Source: an uncultured Ruminococcus sp.
GTDB lineage: Bacteria > Bacillota > Clostridia > Lachnospirales > Lachnospiraceae
Assembly: GCA_904418845.1 (NCBI GenBank)
Contig: CAJFQC010000001.1
Coordinates: forward strand, 62,001-126,000
Length of the DNA: 64,000 nt
Direction of reading: 5' to 3'
Positions 10,968 to 20,713 of this stretch are shown piece by piece (within the stretch, counting starts at the first letter, position 1; every line of letters begins with the position of its first letter). The position numbers and the translations under genes are program-made. The notes beneath the pieces were generated by a model. That model was given only the letters and a program-made list of their open reading frames with translations. It was not told the DNA's origin and searched no databases.

Positions 10968-11774
10968 ATGGTATTTCTGGCTGTGATCGGAGCGGTAATA
11001 CTGGTAACCGGAACAACGAGCCTCAAACGTCAGATCCGGCTGAAAAAAAACGGAATGAAAGGGGAGGGCAGAGTACTTCGCGCAAAGCACATTCAAAAAA
11101 GAGACGAAAAAAATTATTTGATACAAAATTACTATGAACTCCGGGTTGAATACTCAAAGGAGGGGCGCAGGAAGGAAGTAAGCGTAAACAGTATAGATCA
11201 ATATTGCTGCGGAGATCAGATTTACTTGACAGAGGATGTGGACCGGAAAAAGAAAATAAGAATTTCCGGGGAGGATCGGGAGGCAGTTTTTACTCCCAGA
11301 ACCTTAATTATTTGTGGAATATTGATTATTTCTCTCCCATTTGTATGGGATCAGCTTGGAGAAAAATATGTTTCGGGTATTCTGTCGGCACTGCTGCTTT
11401 TTTCGGGAGCTGATCTGATAGCGGCATATTTCAAAGCAAAATGCCGGAAGACAGAGAAGATAGAGGCGGAGATTGACGAAGTGCTGAAATGGCAGCCGGG
11501 TGCGAAGAAAAAATGGTACTCTCCGGCGGTTTCTTATTATCCCATTATTAAATACAAAATAAATGGAGAAGAAAGAACAATGCGCAGCCGTTATAATTCA
11601 AGTACAGAGTCCTTTTTTAAAAAAGGGAAAAAGGTGATGCTGTACCGCGATACGGATACAGGAAATATATTGGAGCGAGGCCCGAGAAAAAGTATGCTTA
11701 TAGGGGGCGGATGCATGATGATGTTTTCATTTGTAGGAGTATACAGTACAGTTCTGTTATTTCTGGGACGGTAG
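10968..11774 (+). CDS. DUF3592-like membrane protein
   Basis: Predicted TMs at the N-terminus, middle and C-terminus flanking two beta-rich segments (KGEGRVLRAKHI..., SYYPIIKYKINGEERTMRS). Confidence 0.55.
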   Translation: MVFLAVIGAVILVTGTTSLKRQIRLKKNGMKGEGRVLRAKHIQKRDEKNYLIQNYYELRVEYSKEGRRKEVSVNSIDQYCCGDQIYLTEDVDRKKKIRISGEDREAVFTPRTLIICGILIISLPFVWDQLGEKYVSGILSALLLFSGADLIAAYFKAKCRKTEKIEAEIDEVLKWQPGAKKKWYSPAVSYYPIIKYKINGEERTMRSRYNSSTESFFKKGKKVMLYRDTDTGNILERGPRKSMLIGGGCMMMFSFVGVYSTVLLFLGR

Positions 11775-11815
11775 GCGTGGGATTAAAGAGGAAAGCGGGT
11801 AAGCAGTGCCCCGGC

Positions 11816-11847
11816 AAAGGACAAGGAAAAAGACCTTGTCCTTTTTT
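11816..11847 (+). terminator. Rho-independent terminator
   Basis: AAAGGACAAGG AAAAAGA CCTTGTCCTTTTTT. Confidence 0.85.
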
Positions 11848-11871
11848 CTGCAAAAGATTATAATAAAACCC

Positions 11872-13722
11872 ATGGAAAATAATCATTTTGACATACAGGA
11901 AGAATTGAAGAAACTCCCCGGAAGGCCTGGGGTCTATATCATGCACGATGAAAAGGATCATATCATCTACGTAGGGAAGGCGGTCAGCTTAAAGAACCGT
12001 GTGCGCCAGTATTTCCAGACAAGCAGGAACAAAGGCGTCAAGATCGAGCAGATGGTGGCACACATCCGCAGATTTGAGTATATTGTGACAGATTCGGAGC
12101 TGGAAGCTCTGGTGCTGGAATGCAATCTTATCAAGGAGTACCGTCCGAAGTATAACACGATGCTCATGGATGACAAGACGTATCCGTTCATCAAGGTGAC
12201 AACAAATGAGGCGTATCCCAGAGTGCTCCTGTCAAGGAAGATGCTCAAGGACAAGGCAAGATATTTTGGGCCGTACACGAGCGCCCAGGCAGTGCGGGAC
12301 ACCATTGACCTGATTCATAAGCTTTACCATGTGAGAAGCTGCAGCCGCAGCCTCCCAAGAGATATAGGGAAAGAGAGGCCCTGTCTCAATTATCATATCA
12401 AGCAGTGTGATGCTCCATGCCAGGGGTACATCTCGCAGGAGGAATACCGGAAAGCGGTCGACGAGGTGATCCGTTTCCTGAACGGGAATTATGACAGCAT
12501 CCTGAAGGAGCTGGAAGAGAAGATGAACGCGGCTTCTGAAGCGCTGGAATTTGAGCGGGCAATCGAGTACAGGGAACTGTTGAACAGTGTGAAAAAGGTG
12601 GCGCAGAAACAGAAGATTACGGATTCCAGCGGAGAGGACCGGGATGTGCTCGCCGTGGCGTCGGAGGAAGAGGACGCAGTTGTCCAGGTGTTCTTTATTC
12701 GCGGCGGCCGGCTCATCGGCAGGGATCATTTCTATCTGCGCATTACAAAAGGAGACAGCGCTTCGTATATACTGGACAGCTTTATCAAGCAGTACTATGC
12801 GGGAACACCATATATTCCCGGTGAACTGACGCTCCAGGAGGATGTGGAGGACAGAGAGCTGCTTGAGACATGGCTCACTGCGAAACGAGGGCAGAAGGTG
12901 GCGCTGAAGATCCCCAGGAAGGGGGCTAAAGAAAAGCTGGTCGAACTCGCTGCGGAGAATGCAAGGCTCGTGCTCAGTAAGGATAAAGAAAGGCTGAAGC
13001 GAGAGGAAGGCCGCACGATCGGGGCGGTAAAAGAGATCGCAGCCCTGCTTGGTCTGGAGGATATCAGCCGTATGGAGGCATATGATATTTCCAACACAAA
13101 CGGTTTTGAATCGGTCGGCTCAATGATCGTATATGAGAGGGGAAAACCAAAGCGCAATGATTACCGCAAGTTTAAGATAAAGGGGATCAGGGGCGCGGAT
13201 GACTACGGAAGTATGAGAGAAGTGCTGACACGGCGGTTTACCCACGGTCTTAAAGAAAGAGAAGAGAACGCGCAGATCGGGAAATTCACTGTTTTCCCGG
13301 ATCTTATTCTCATGGACGGCGGAAAAGGTCAGGTCAATGTAGCGCTCCAGGTGCTTGAGGACCTGCGTCTGAATATCCCGGTATGCGGTATGGTAAAAGA
13401 CGATCACCATCGGACGAGAGGGTTGTATTACAACAATATAGAGATACCCATTGACCGTTCATCAGAAGCATTCCGGCTGATTACGAGGATACAGGATGAG
13501 GCGCACCGGTTCGCTGTCGAGTACCATAGACAGCTTCGCGGTAAAGGACAGGTACATTCCATTCTCGACGACATCGAGGGAATTGGGCCGGTACGAAGAA
13601 AAGCGCTTATGAGGCATTATCTGAGTCTGGACGCTGTCAGGGCGGCAAGTGTGGAAGAGCTGGCAAAAATACCATCCATGAACGAAAAAGCCGCAGAATC
13701 AGTATACAAGTTTTTGCATTAG
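11872..13722 (+). CDS. uvrC: Excinuclease ABC subunit C
   Basis: [36 protein letters not shown] (GIY-YIG), [50 protein letters not shown]-terminal HhH. Confidence 0.97.
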   Translation: MENNHFDIQEELKKLPGRPGVYIMHDEKDHIIYVGKAVSLKNRVRQYFQTSRNKGVKIEQMVAHIRRFEYIVTDSELEALVLECNLIKEYRPKYNTMLMDDKTYPFIKVTTNEAYPRVLLSRKMLKDKARYFGPYTSAQAVRDTIDLIHKLYHVRSCSRSLPRDIGKERPCLNYHIKQCDAPCQGYISQEEYRKAVDEVIRFLNGNYDSILKELEEKMNAASEALEFERAIEYRELLNSVKKVAQKQKITDSSGEDRDVLAVASEEEDAVVQVFFIRGGRLIGRDHFYLRITKGDSASYILDSFIKQYYAGTPYIPGELTLQEDVEDRELLETWLTAKRGQKVALKIPRKGAKEKLVELAAENARLVLSKDKERLKREEGRTIGAVKEIAALLGLEDISRMEAYDISNTNGFESVGSMIVYERGKPKRNDYRKFKIKGIRGADDYGSMREVLTRRFTHGLKEREENAQIGKFTVFPDLILMDGGKGQVNVALQVLEDLRLNIPVCGMVKDDHHRTRGLYYNNIEIPIDRSSEAFRLITRIQDEAHRFAVEYHRQLRGKGQVHSILDDIEGIGPVRRKALMRHYLSLDAVRAASVEELAKIPSMNEKAAESVYKFLH

Positions 13723-13825
13723 TGGTAAGATATAAATGATAAGCGGCGGGCACAGAAGCTTCGCACAGTGATTTGCGGGAGCCGTCAGGGAAAAGTCCGG
13801 CGTATATAAGGAAAAGGAGAAGATT

Positions 13826-14758
13826 ATGGGACAAGGGATCAGACTAACTGAGATCGTTCAAAAAATGGATCTGAAAAATCTCACCCCAGGGGTGGAGCTG
13901 GTGGACAAAGAAGTAAATGTACCGGACGTCAACCGTCCGGCCCTGCAGCTTGCGGGATTTTTCGATCATTTTGACTCAAACAGGGTGCAGATCATAGGAA
14001 ATGTAGAGTACAGATATGTGAATACTCTTACACAGGAAAGGCAGGAATATATCTATAAAAAACTTTTGGAGCATTCGATTCCGTGTATAGTATTCTGTCG
14101 GGATATGGAACCGGGCGAAAAGTTTTTAGGACTTGCCGCGGAGCGGGGAGTTCCGGTTTTCAAGACATCAAAACAGACGTCAGACTTTACCGCAGAGATC
14201 ATCCGCTGGATGAATGTAAGGCTTGCTCCCTCCATCTCCATCCACGGCGTGCTTGTGGACGTGTACGGCGTGGGCGTGCTCATCATGGGCGAGAGCGGCA
14301 TCGGCAAGAGCGAGGCGGCTCTTGAGCTGATCAAGAGAGGACACCGCCTCGTGACAGATGATGTGGTGGAGATCCGCAAAGTGAGCGATGAGACCTTGGT
14401 AGGTTCCGCCCCGGATATCACAAAGCATTTTATCGAACTGAGAGGCATTGGAATTGTGGATGTAAAATCCATGTTCGGTGTCCAGAGTGTAAGGGAAACG
14501 CAGAATATTGATCTGGTCATTACACTGGAGGACTGGAGCAGGGAAAAAGAGTACGACAGGCTCGGACTGGAGGAGAAATATACAGAATTCCTTGGGAATA
14601 AGGTTGTCTGCCACAGTATCCCCATCCGTCCGGGACGTAATCTTGCCATTATCGTTGAGTCGGCCGCTGTCAACCACAGACAGAAACAGATGGGTTACAA
14701 TGCGGCTCAGGAGCTCTACAAGAGAGTCCAGGAAAATCTGGCGAAAAAAATGAAATAA
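13826..14758 (+). CDS. hprK: HPr kinase/phosphorylase
   Basis: GVGVLIMGESGIGKSEAALELIKRGHRLVTDDVVEI and ELRGIGIVDVKSMFG. Confidence 0.96.
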   Translation: MGQGIRLTEIVQKMDLKNLTPGVELVDKEVNVPDVNRPALQLAGFFDHFDSNRVQIIGNVEYRYVNTLTQERQEYIYKKLLEHSIPCIVFCRDMEPGEKFLGLAAERGVPVFKTSKQTSDFTAEIIRWMNVRLAPSISIHGVLVDVYGVGVLIMGESGIGKSEAALELIKRGHRLVTDDVVEIRKVSDETLVGSAPDITKHFIELRGIGIVDVKSMFGVQSVRETQNIDLVITLEDWSREKEYDRLGLEEKYTEFLGNKVVCHSIPIRPGRNLAIIVESAAVNHRQKQMGYNAAQELYKRVQENLAKKMK

Positions 14759-14816
14759 TAAAATAAAAAGATTATAAAATAAATTTATGCTGTATTAAGG
14801 AAGGGAGAGAGCTGTT

Positions 14817-15755
14817 ATGCAGTACTGTTTCGGAGTGGACATCGGCGGAACCACAGTGAAGATGGGTCTGTTCGAGGAGAATGGAACAATAATTGACAAA
14901 TGGGAAATCACAACAGATACTTCGGATGAGGGGAAGGCGATTCTTCCCAATGTGGCTGCGTCCATTGCCGCAAAGATCAAGGAACATGATCTTGAGAAAT
15001 CCGATATTGCGGGGATTGGAGCAGGTGTGCCGGCGCCGGTAACATCGGACGGCGTGGTGAACGGCAGTGCGAATCTGGGCTGGAATTATAAGGAAGTCAA
15101 AAAAGAGTTGGAAGAGCTTACAGGGTTAAGGGCAGAGATTGGAAATGATGCCAATGTGGCCGCGTTGGGCGAGATGTGGAAAGGCGGCGGCGCGGGTGAA
15201 AAGAATATGATCATGGTGACGCTTGGCACAGGCGTCGGCGGCGGCGTCATTATCGACGGAAAGATGCTTGTCGGACAGAACGGGGCCGGTGGAGAGATCG
15301 GTCATCTCTGCGTCAACTATGAAGAGACAGACCGCTGTGGATGTGGAAACAGAGGATGCCTGGAACAGTATGCTTCCGCTACGGGCATTGTCCGTCTGGC
15401 AAAGCAGAAGCTGGGACAGGAGATGCGCCCGACGATCCTTAACAAAGAGGATATAACGGCGAAAGATGTATTCGACGCGGTAAAAGCAGGAGACGATGTG
15501 GCGAAAGAGATCGCCGTTGTATTCGGAAGATACTTAGGATACGGTCTTGCAAACCTGGCGGCAGTGGCAGATCCGGCGGTGTTCGTTATCGGAGGCGGAG
15601 TCTCCAGGGCGGGAGAGGTGCTTATCCCATATATAAGAGAGCCGTATATGGAAAGAGCGTTCTTCGCGGACAGGAAAGTGAAGTTTGTGCTTGCAGAGCT
15701 GGGAAATGACGCAGGGATCTGCGGCGCGGCGAAGCTGGTGCTGGACGCCCGGTAA
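14817..15755 (+). CDS. glcK: ROK-family glucokinase
   Basis: MQYCFGVDIGGTTVKMGLF; GEIGHLCVNYEETDRCGCGNRGCLEQYAS (ROK Zn motif). Confidence 0.93.
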   Translation: MQYCFGVDIGGTTVKMGLFEENGTIIDKWEITTDTSDEGKAILPNVAASIAAKIKEHDLEKSDIAGIGAGVPAPVTSDGVVNGSANLGWNYKEVKKELEELTGLRAEIGNDANVAALGEMWKGGGAGEKNMIMVTLGTGVGGGVIIDGKMLVGQNGAGGEIGHLCVNYEETDRCGCGNRGCLEQYASATGIVRLAKQKLGQEMRPTILNKEDITAKDVFDAVKAGDDVAKEIAVVFGRYLGYGLANLAAVADPAVFVIGGGVSRAGEVLIPYIREPYMERAFFADRKVKFVLAELGNDAGICGAAKLVLDAR

Positions 15756-15780
15756 TAAAGACTGTACCATCAAAACTAAA

Positions 15781-15808
15781 AGCAGCAGAGGGAATCCACT
15801 CTGCTGCT
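15781..15808 (-). terminator. Terminator for the PBP gene (possibly bidirectional)
   Basis: Minus strand AGCAGCAGAG TGGATTCC CTCTGCTGCT followed by TTTAGTTTTG. Confidence 0.7.
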
Positions 15809-15846
15809 TAAATATTGCCTGAATCATGGTTTCATGCGGCGCCGGA

Positions 15847-18438
15847 CTATCCTGAGGGAAGGGGCTCCACGGGCTGTCCCGGCTCCACAGGCTGTTCCGG
15901 ATTATCTGGTTGTTCGGGTTCCACAGGCTGTTCCGGATTATCCGGCTGTTCCGGCTCCACGGGCTGTCCCGGCTCCACAGGCTGTCCCGGCTCTACAGGC
16001 TGCTGTTCTTCGGGCGGCGTCGCTTCACCTTCCGGAACTTCTTCCGTACTGCTTTCCTCTTCTATGACCTCTTCCTCAACATAGTGTCCTTCGCAGACCT
16101 CGCTTGTCAGGGTATCCCCGTCAAAATATTCTGTGACTGCCGGACAGCTCGATACGGCAAGCTTTCCTGTCTCGGAACAGATCGTTTTCTGTACGATAGA
16201 AGAAGGTACTGAGAAATCTTTATACGCAAGGCCGGAATGGATCTGTTCCATGATCTGTTTCCATATCCTCATGTGCCATGACTGGTTCATGTGCTCCATA
16301 CTCTTGTTTTCATCGTAACCGACCCAGATAGAAGCCGTATAATACGGTGTATAAGCAGAGAGCCATAAGTCAGTGCTGTCATTGGTCGTACCTGTTTTTC
16401 CTGAAACCGGCATATTGCTCATTCTCGCTGCCCCGCCCGTACCGTTGGGGTCGTTGATCACGTCCTGCATCGCGCTTGTCAGAAGATAAGCTGTGGACTC
16501 CTTAATCACTTCATGGGTTTCCGGCGCAGAGTTGTCTATCAGGACATTTCCGTCGTGATCGAGAATCTCTGTGTAGAGGACCGGCTCTGTATAGACGCCG
16601 CCGTTTGCGATCGAAGCGTATGCGGCAGTCATCTCAAGATTATAGACGCCGCGGGTGATACCGCCGAGGGCGGTAGCCTGTGCGATGTCAGTCATACCCG
16701 GATAATCAGGATCATTATTTACGAGAGTCGTGAACCCGAATTTCTGAAGGTACTGATAACCTTTCTCCGGGGTAACGACCTCTGTCAGGGTTCGAACCGC
16801 GCACACGTTCATGGAGTGCAGGATCGCATAGCGCATGGTCGTATTGCCGATATATTTACGGTCCCAGTTTCTGACTTCTTTTCCGTTAGCGTAATAGTAC
16901 GGTTCATCCGTGATCGTCGAGGCAAGGGTCATGCCGCACTCATTGAGAGCAGGAGCGTAAGTGGATACGATCTTAAAGCAGGAACCGGGCTGCCTTGGAG
17001 AGTCTGTCGCACGGTTGAGGGAACGGCTTGTCGTCTTTGTTCCGCGTCCTCCCACAATCGCCTTGACCTGTCCGGTGTACTGGTCCATGACGACAACAGA
17101 AGTCTGAGGCTGCAAAGTAATATGAAGGTTTTCATCCACGACATCTCCGGCTTCTGTGTTGATGCCAAGTGTACTCTTATATTCCTCTATTGAACTGTAT
17201 ACAGCGTCCTCTGAACTGAATACGAGAGGATTGGAGTCGTTATGCGCACTCCTGAGATAGGAACCAAGGTTTTCTTTGCTGTAATTTTCTATCGTACCGT
17301 CAGCGCGATGGATGGTCAGTGCGTATTCCACCCCATATTCTACGACCGGATAATTGGACTCGTCCGCAACCACCTGATCACAGATCTGCTGGATGTAGGT
17401 ATCCTGAGTTGACTTGATGGTAAGCCCGCCGCTGTATAACTGATTATATGCCTGAGTCTCGGAATATCCTTTTTCTTCCATAAGATCCCGGATTACATCT
17501 TCAATCAGGGCGTCGGTAAAGTAAGAGTAAGGAGAGGTATCCTCCGTGATCGCCGCTGTCTGGACGATCCGGTCGTAAACCGGGTCAGCCACAGCTTCAT
17601 CATAAGACGCCTGATCGATGTACCCCTGATCCAGCATATTGTCTAAGACTTTTTGCCGTCTCTCGGCATTCTTGTCCGGATTCTTAACCGGATCAAATCT
17701 CGTCGGGTTCTGCGTGATGGCTGCAATGACCGCACATTCAGACAGTGTCAGATCCGCCGCATTCTTATTAAAATATCGTGCGGAAGCAGTCTGGACACCG
17801 TAGCAGCCCTGTCCTAAGTTAATAGTGTTCATATACGCTTCAAGGATCTGTTCCTTGCTCATCTCTTTTTCAAACGCAAGTGCGAGATACTGCTCCTGAA
17901 GCTTACGCTCTACCTTGTCAAAGAAGGTCTCCTCATTGACAAAGTCGAAAACGTTGTTCTTAATAAGCTGCTGGGTGAGTGTGCTGGCGCCTTCTGAGAA
18001 ATTAAATCCATTCATAACGCCGACGACACCGGCCCTTATGATGCCTTGAAGGTCGATTCCGTTATGCTCGTAGAAACGCTCGTCCTCGATAGCCACGAAT
18101 GCATGGGGAAGGTATTCTGTGTTCGTTGTGATCTCGTCATAAGTTTTGTATACACGGTTAGAGTCGGAATCCTTCAGCGTTTCAAGCACGGTTCCGTTCT
18201 GATCCGTGATGTACGAGGTGAACCCTTTGGGAAGGATATCATCTGCTGACACATTAGGACGGTCATCTATGATCTTCTTGGCGAATATCACCCCGCCGAT
18301 AAGACAGATCACTGCAAGAAGCAGTATGCAGACGATAAGTGCCTTGAAAAAGCGGACTCCCACACGTTTCTGCTTCATTTTCTTTTTTGAAGAAATATTT
18401 TTCTTTTTTGTAGAAAGATTATTTTTTCCGTAATTCAC
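15847..18438 (-). CDS. Class A penicillin-binding protein (transglycosylase-transpeptidase)
   Basis: EDERFYEHNGID, GASTLTQQLIKN (GT51), PGSCFK (SxxK), SMN (SxN), SGKTGTTND (KTG). Confidence 0.95.
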   Translation of the reverse strand: MNYGKNNLSTKKKNISSKKKMKQKRVGVRFFKALIVCILLLAVICLIGGVIFAKKIIDDRPNVSADDILPKGFTSYITDQNGTVLETLKDSDSNRVYKTYDEITTNTEYLPHAFVAIEDERFYEHNGIDLQGIIRAGVVGVMNGFNFSEGASTLTQQLIKNNVFDFVNEETFFDKVERKLQEQYLALAFEKEMSKEQILEAYMNTINLGQGCYGVQTASARYFNKNAADLTLSECAVIAAITQNPTRFDPVKNPDKNAERRQKVLDNMLDQGYIDQASYDEAVADPVYDRIVQTAAITEDTSPYSYFTDALIEDVIRDLMEEKGYSETQAYNQLYSGGLTIKSTQDTYIQQICDQVVADESNYPVVEYGVEYALTIHRADGTIENYSKENLGSYLRSAHNDSNPLVFSSEDAVYSSIEEYKSTLGINTEAGDVVDENLHITLQPQTSVVVMDQYTGQVKAIVGGRGTKTTSRSLNRATDSPRQPGSCFKIVSTYAPALNECGMTLASTITDEPYYYANGKEVRNWDRKYIGNTTMRYAILHSMNVCAVRTLTEVVTPEKGYQYLQKFGFTTLVNNDPDYPGMTDIAQATALGGITRGVYNLEMTAAYASIANGGVYTEPVLYTEILDHDGNVLIDNSAPETHEVIKESTAYLLTSAMQDVINDPNGTGGAARMSNMPVSGKTGTTNDSTDLWLSAYTPYYTASIWVGYDENKSMEHMNQSWHMRIWKQIMEQIHSGLAYKDFSVPSSIVQKTICSETGKLAVSSCPAVTEYFDGDTLTSEVCEGHYVEEEVIEEESSTEEVPEGEATPPEEQQPVEPGQPVEPGQPVEPEQPDNPEQPVEPEQPDNPEQPVEPGQPVEPLPSG
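15850..16010 (-). repeat. Low-complexity Pro/Glu/Gln repeat encoding the PBP C-terminal tail
   Basis: Protein tail QQPVEPGQPVEPGQPVEPEQPDNPEQPVEPEQPDNPEQPVEPGQPVEPLPSG; DNA shows repeated ccggctccacaggctgttccggattatc-like units. Confidence 0.85.
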
Positions 18439-18636
18439 GAATACATCCTCCTTTTCAACTCTTATGATTATACCAAATAAGATGTTTTAAATAAAGGAAA
18501 AAATAAAATCTTCACATTTTCTTATATTTTTTTAATGAAAGCATGATATTATGCCTTGATACAGTTGTTTGATAAGAAGAGGTCTGGTATAGTAAAGGGA
18601 GCTTAGGCGGACAGCTGTCCGCGGAGGAGGCTGGCA

Positions 18637-19281
18637 ATGAATTGTTATTATACGGTATTCGCAGAAGGAGAAGGAGAGATCACAGAGAAAAAGTCCCGGT
18701 TTATCGCCGGGGTATATCCGGTCACTGGTGAGGAAGAGGCGTTCGCCCGCCTTGAGGAAGTGAAAAAGCGTTACTGGGATGCACGGCATCACTGCTGGGC
18801 GTATGTTATCGGGCGAAATCCCGCTTCCGAGCGGATGAGCGATGACGGAGAGCCGGCGGGAACGGCGGGGAAGCCCATACTGGAGGTGATAAGAGGGCAT
18901 GGGCTGACAGATGTATTTATTGTAGTTACGAGGTATTTCGGAGGAACCCTGCTCGGCACAGGCGGGCTTGTGCGCGCGTACACTGCAGCGGCAGCAGAAG
19001 GCCTTGCGCATAGTACTGTCATCGCCAGGATCTACGGTTATAAAATGAAGATTACGACAGATTACACGGGATTGGGGAAAATCCAGTATATTCTCGGACA
19101 AAAAAGACTTCATGTGATGGATACGGTGTATACGGACAAAGTGGATATTTTCACGTTCGTACCAGACGATGAGGAAGGCGCGTTAAAAAAGGACATCATG
19201 GAGGGAACGAACGGTCAGGCAGCGATGGAAAGAGTGGAAGAGTGCTGGCATTCCCGGGAAAAATCCGAAGAGAAAAAGTAA
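18637..19281 (+). CDS. YigZ/IMPACT family protein
   Basis: KKSRFIAGVYPV, DARHHCWAYVIG, SDDGEPAGTAGKPILEVI, VVTRYFGGTLLGTGGLVRAY. Confidence 0.93.
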   Translation: MNCYYTVFAEGEGEITEKKSRFIAGVYPVTGEEEAFARLEEVKKRYWDARHHCWAYVIGRNPASERMSDDGEPAGTAGKPILEVIRGHGLTDVFIVVTRYFGGTLLGTGGLVRAYTAAAAEGLAHSTVIARIYGYKMKITTDYTGLGKIQYILGQKRLHVMDTVYTDKVDIFTFVPDDEEGALKKDIMEGTNGQAAMERVEECWHSREKSEEKK

Positions 19282-19295
19282 GCGAAATAAAAACA

Positions 19296-19324
19296 GGGCG
19301 GGGTGAAATTATATCACCCCGCCC
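19296..19324. terminator. Bidirectional terminator between yigZ-like gene and hpf
   Basis: GGGCGGGGTGA AATTATA TCACCCCGCCC; A-run on the left, T-rich on the right. Confidence 0.75.
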
Positions 19325-19364
19325 TTCATCATTAAGAATCATAGACGAAAATATTCTCTGTATT

Positions 19365-19931
19365 TTAGGAAAATTCCGGCTCGATCAGTCCGAAAGAACC
19401 GTCCTTTCTCTTATAAACCACATTCACCTCATCTGTCTCTGCATTGGAGAATACGAAGAAACTGTGTCCCAGAAGCTCCATCTGGATGCAGGCATCTTCA
19501 GGGAACATGGGCTTGATGCCAAACTTCTTTGTGCGGACGATACGGATCTCGTTATCCACGGGAGCCTCCTCGTCGGATTCGATAAACTCTGTCCGAATGC
19601 TGCCTGACGGAGCAGAGGAAGTGGCATGTCCCTGACTTTTGTCGACCAGCTTGTTCTTGTATTTGCGAAGCTGGCGCTCAATGATCTCCTCCACCAGGTC
19701 GATGGATACGTACATGTCGCTGCTTGTCTGCTCAGAGCGGATGATGTTCCCCTTGACGGGGATCGTGACCTCGATCTTCTGACGGTCTTTCTCCACGCTG
19801 AGAGTTACGATGACTTCTGTTTCAGGAGTGAAGTACCTTTCCAGTTTTGATAATTTCTGCTCAATCGCGTCTTTGAGCCCGGGTGTTACTTCAATGTTCT
19901 TTCCGCTGATAATAAAATTCATGCTGTTCAA
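19365..19931 (-). CDS. hpf: Long-form ribosome hibernation promoting factor
   Basis: MNFIISGKNIEVTPGLKDAIEQKLSKLERYF; C-terminal IRTKKFGIKPMFPEDACIQMELLGHSFFVFSNAETDEVNVVYKRKDGSFGLIEPE (the protein reads IRIVRTKKF). Confidence 0.95.
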   Translation of the reverse strand: MNSMNFIISGKNIEVTPGLKDAIEQKLSKLERYFTPETEVIVTLSVEKDRQKIEVTIPVKGNIIRSEQTSSDMYVSIDLVEEIIERQLRKYKNKLVDKSQGHATSSAPSGSIRTEFIESDEEAPVDNEIRIVRTKKFGIKPMFPEDACIQMELLGHSFFVFSNAETDEVNVVYKRKDGSFGLIEPEFS

Positions 19932-20009
19932 CTCCTTTTGTCGGTATTTAACATAAACACACTGGAAAATAGTGGCTATATTATGTAAATATTATAACAC
20001 GGAACAGTC

Positions 20010-20630
20010 TTAATGTATAGAGCGGATCACTTCGATGCGTGTGATTTTTCCTTCCCTCATCTTGGCGATACGCAGTCCGAGATCAGAAAAGTAAACGCAT
20101 GCCCCGGTGCCGATCTCCGTGCCGTCCTCATGCATCTTGTGCAGCATGACATCGAGAAGGGTGTCGTCTTTGTCGCTGCTTGGAATGGCCATGTGGAACA
20201 GGCGGTTGATCTGATGAACCTTCTGTGTGGCGCGGAAGATCGTCTTGTCGGTCTCGTCGAAGGAGGAGAAAAGGAATTTTCTCGTGGCGAACAGAATAGC
20301 GATGGCAACAACCCCCAGCAGACTGTTCAGTGGAGAGGAGTGGTCGATAATGATCTGGCGCGCGATGGCGAACAGGAGCACTTCGAACACCGTGATCGGC
20401 GTGTGCAGATAGAGCATGCGTATCAGCTCTACTCCGATGATGAGGTTAAAGCATGCGGTGAGCAGGTCGTCATAGTTCGGATAGGTGGTGACGTCCGTTA
20501 ATTTCTCCATGGACAACGCAAGCTGCACAGTCATGACGATGATCGCACAGGCCAGCAGAGAGGCAATCACAAATTCTAATATCTTTGTCAGGTATTTCAA
20601 AAAAAGGTGCGCATATTTCTCCATACTCAT
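20010..20630 (-). CDS. PsiE-like membrane protein with C-terminal soluble TrkA-C-like segment
   Basis: Four TM-like segments with SMEKL...YPNYDDLLTACFNLIIGVELIRML and ARQIIIDH (PsiE-like), then GTEIGTGACVYFSDLGLRIAKMREGKITRIEVIRSI. Confidence 0.6.
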   Translation of the reverse strand: MSMEKYAHLFLKYLTKILEFVIASLLACAIIVMTVQLALSMEKLTDVTTYPNYDDLLTACFNLIIGVELIRMLYLHTPITVFEVLLFAIARQIIIDHSSPLNSLLGVVAIAILFATRKFLFSSFDETDKTIFRATQKVHQINRLFHMAIPSSDKDDTLLDVMLHKMHEDGTEIGTGACVYFSDLGLRIAKMREGKITRIEVIRSIH

Positions 20631-20713
20631 TCTCCTTCGTCTTTGCAGACAGCAGTTCAGTCCGAGCCGTTCGTAAAACCGTACTTCGTGCGGCTGCGGC
20701 TTATGCCGCTGTT

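Noticed and set aside
15850-16010. Short tandem repeats as a possible CRISPR array
   Set aside because: Repeats are contiguous and in-frame coding within the PBP; no spacers.
15815-16084. Plus-strand ORF with collagen-like GCPGSTGCPGSTGC repeats
   Set aside because: It is the antisense of the Pro/Glu repeat tail of the minus-strand PBP; no independent support.
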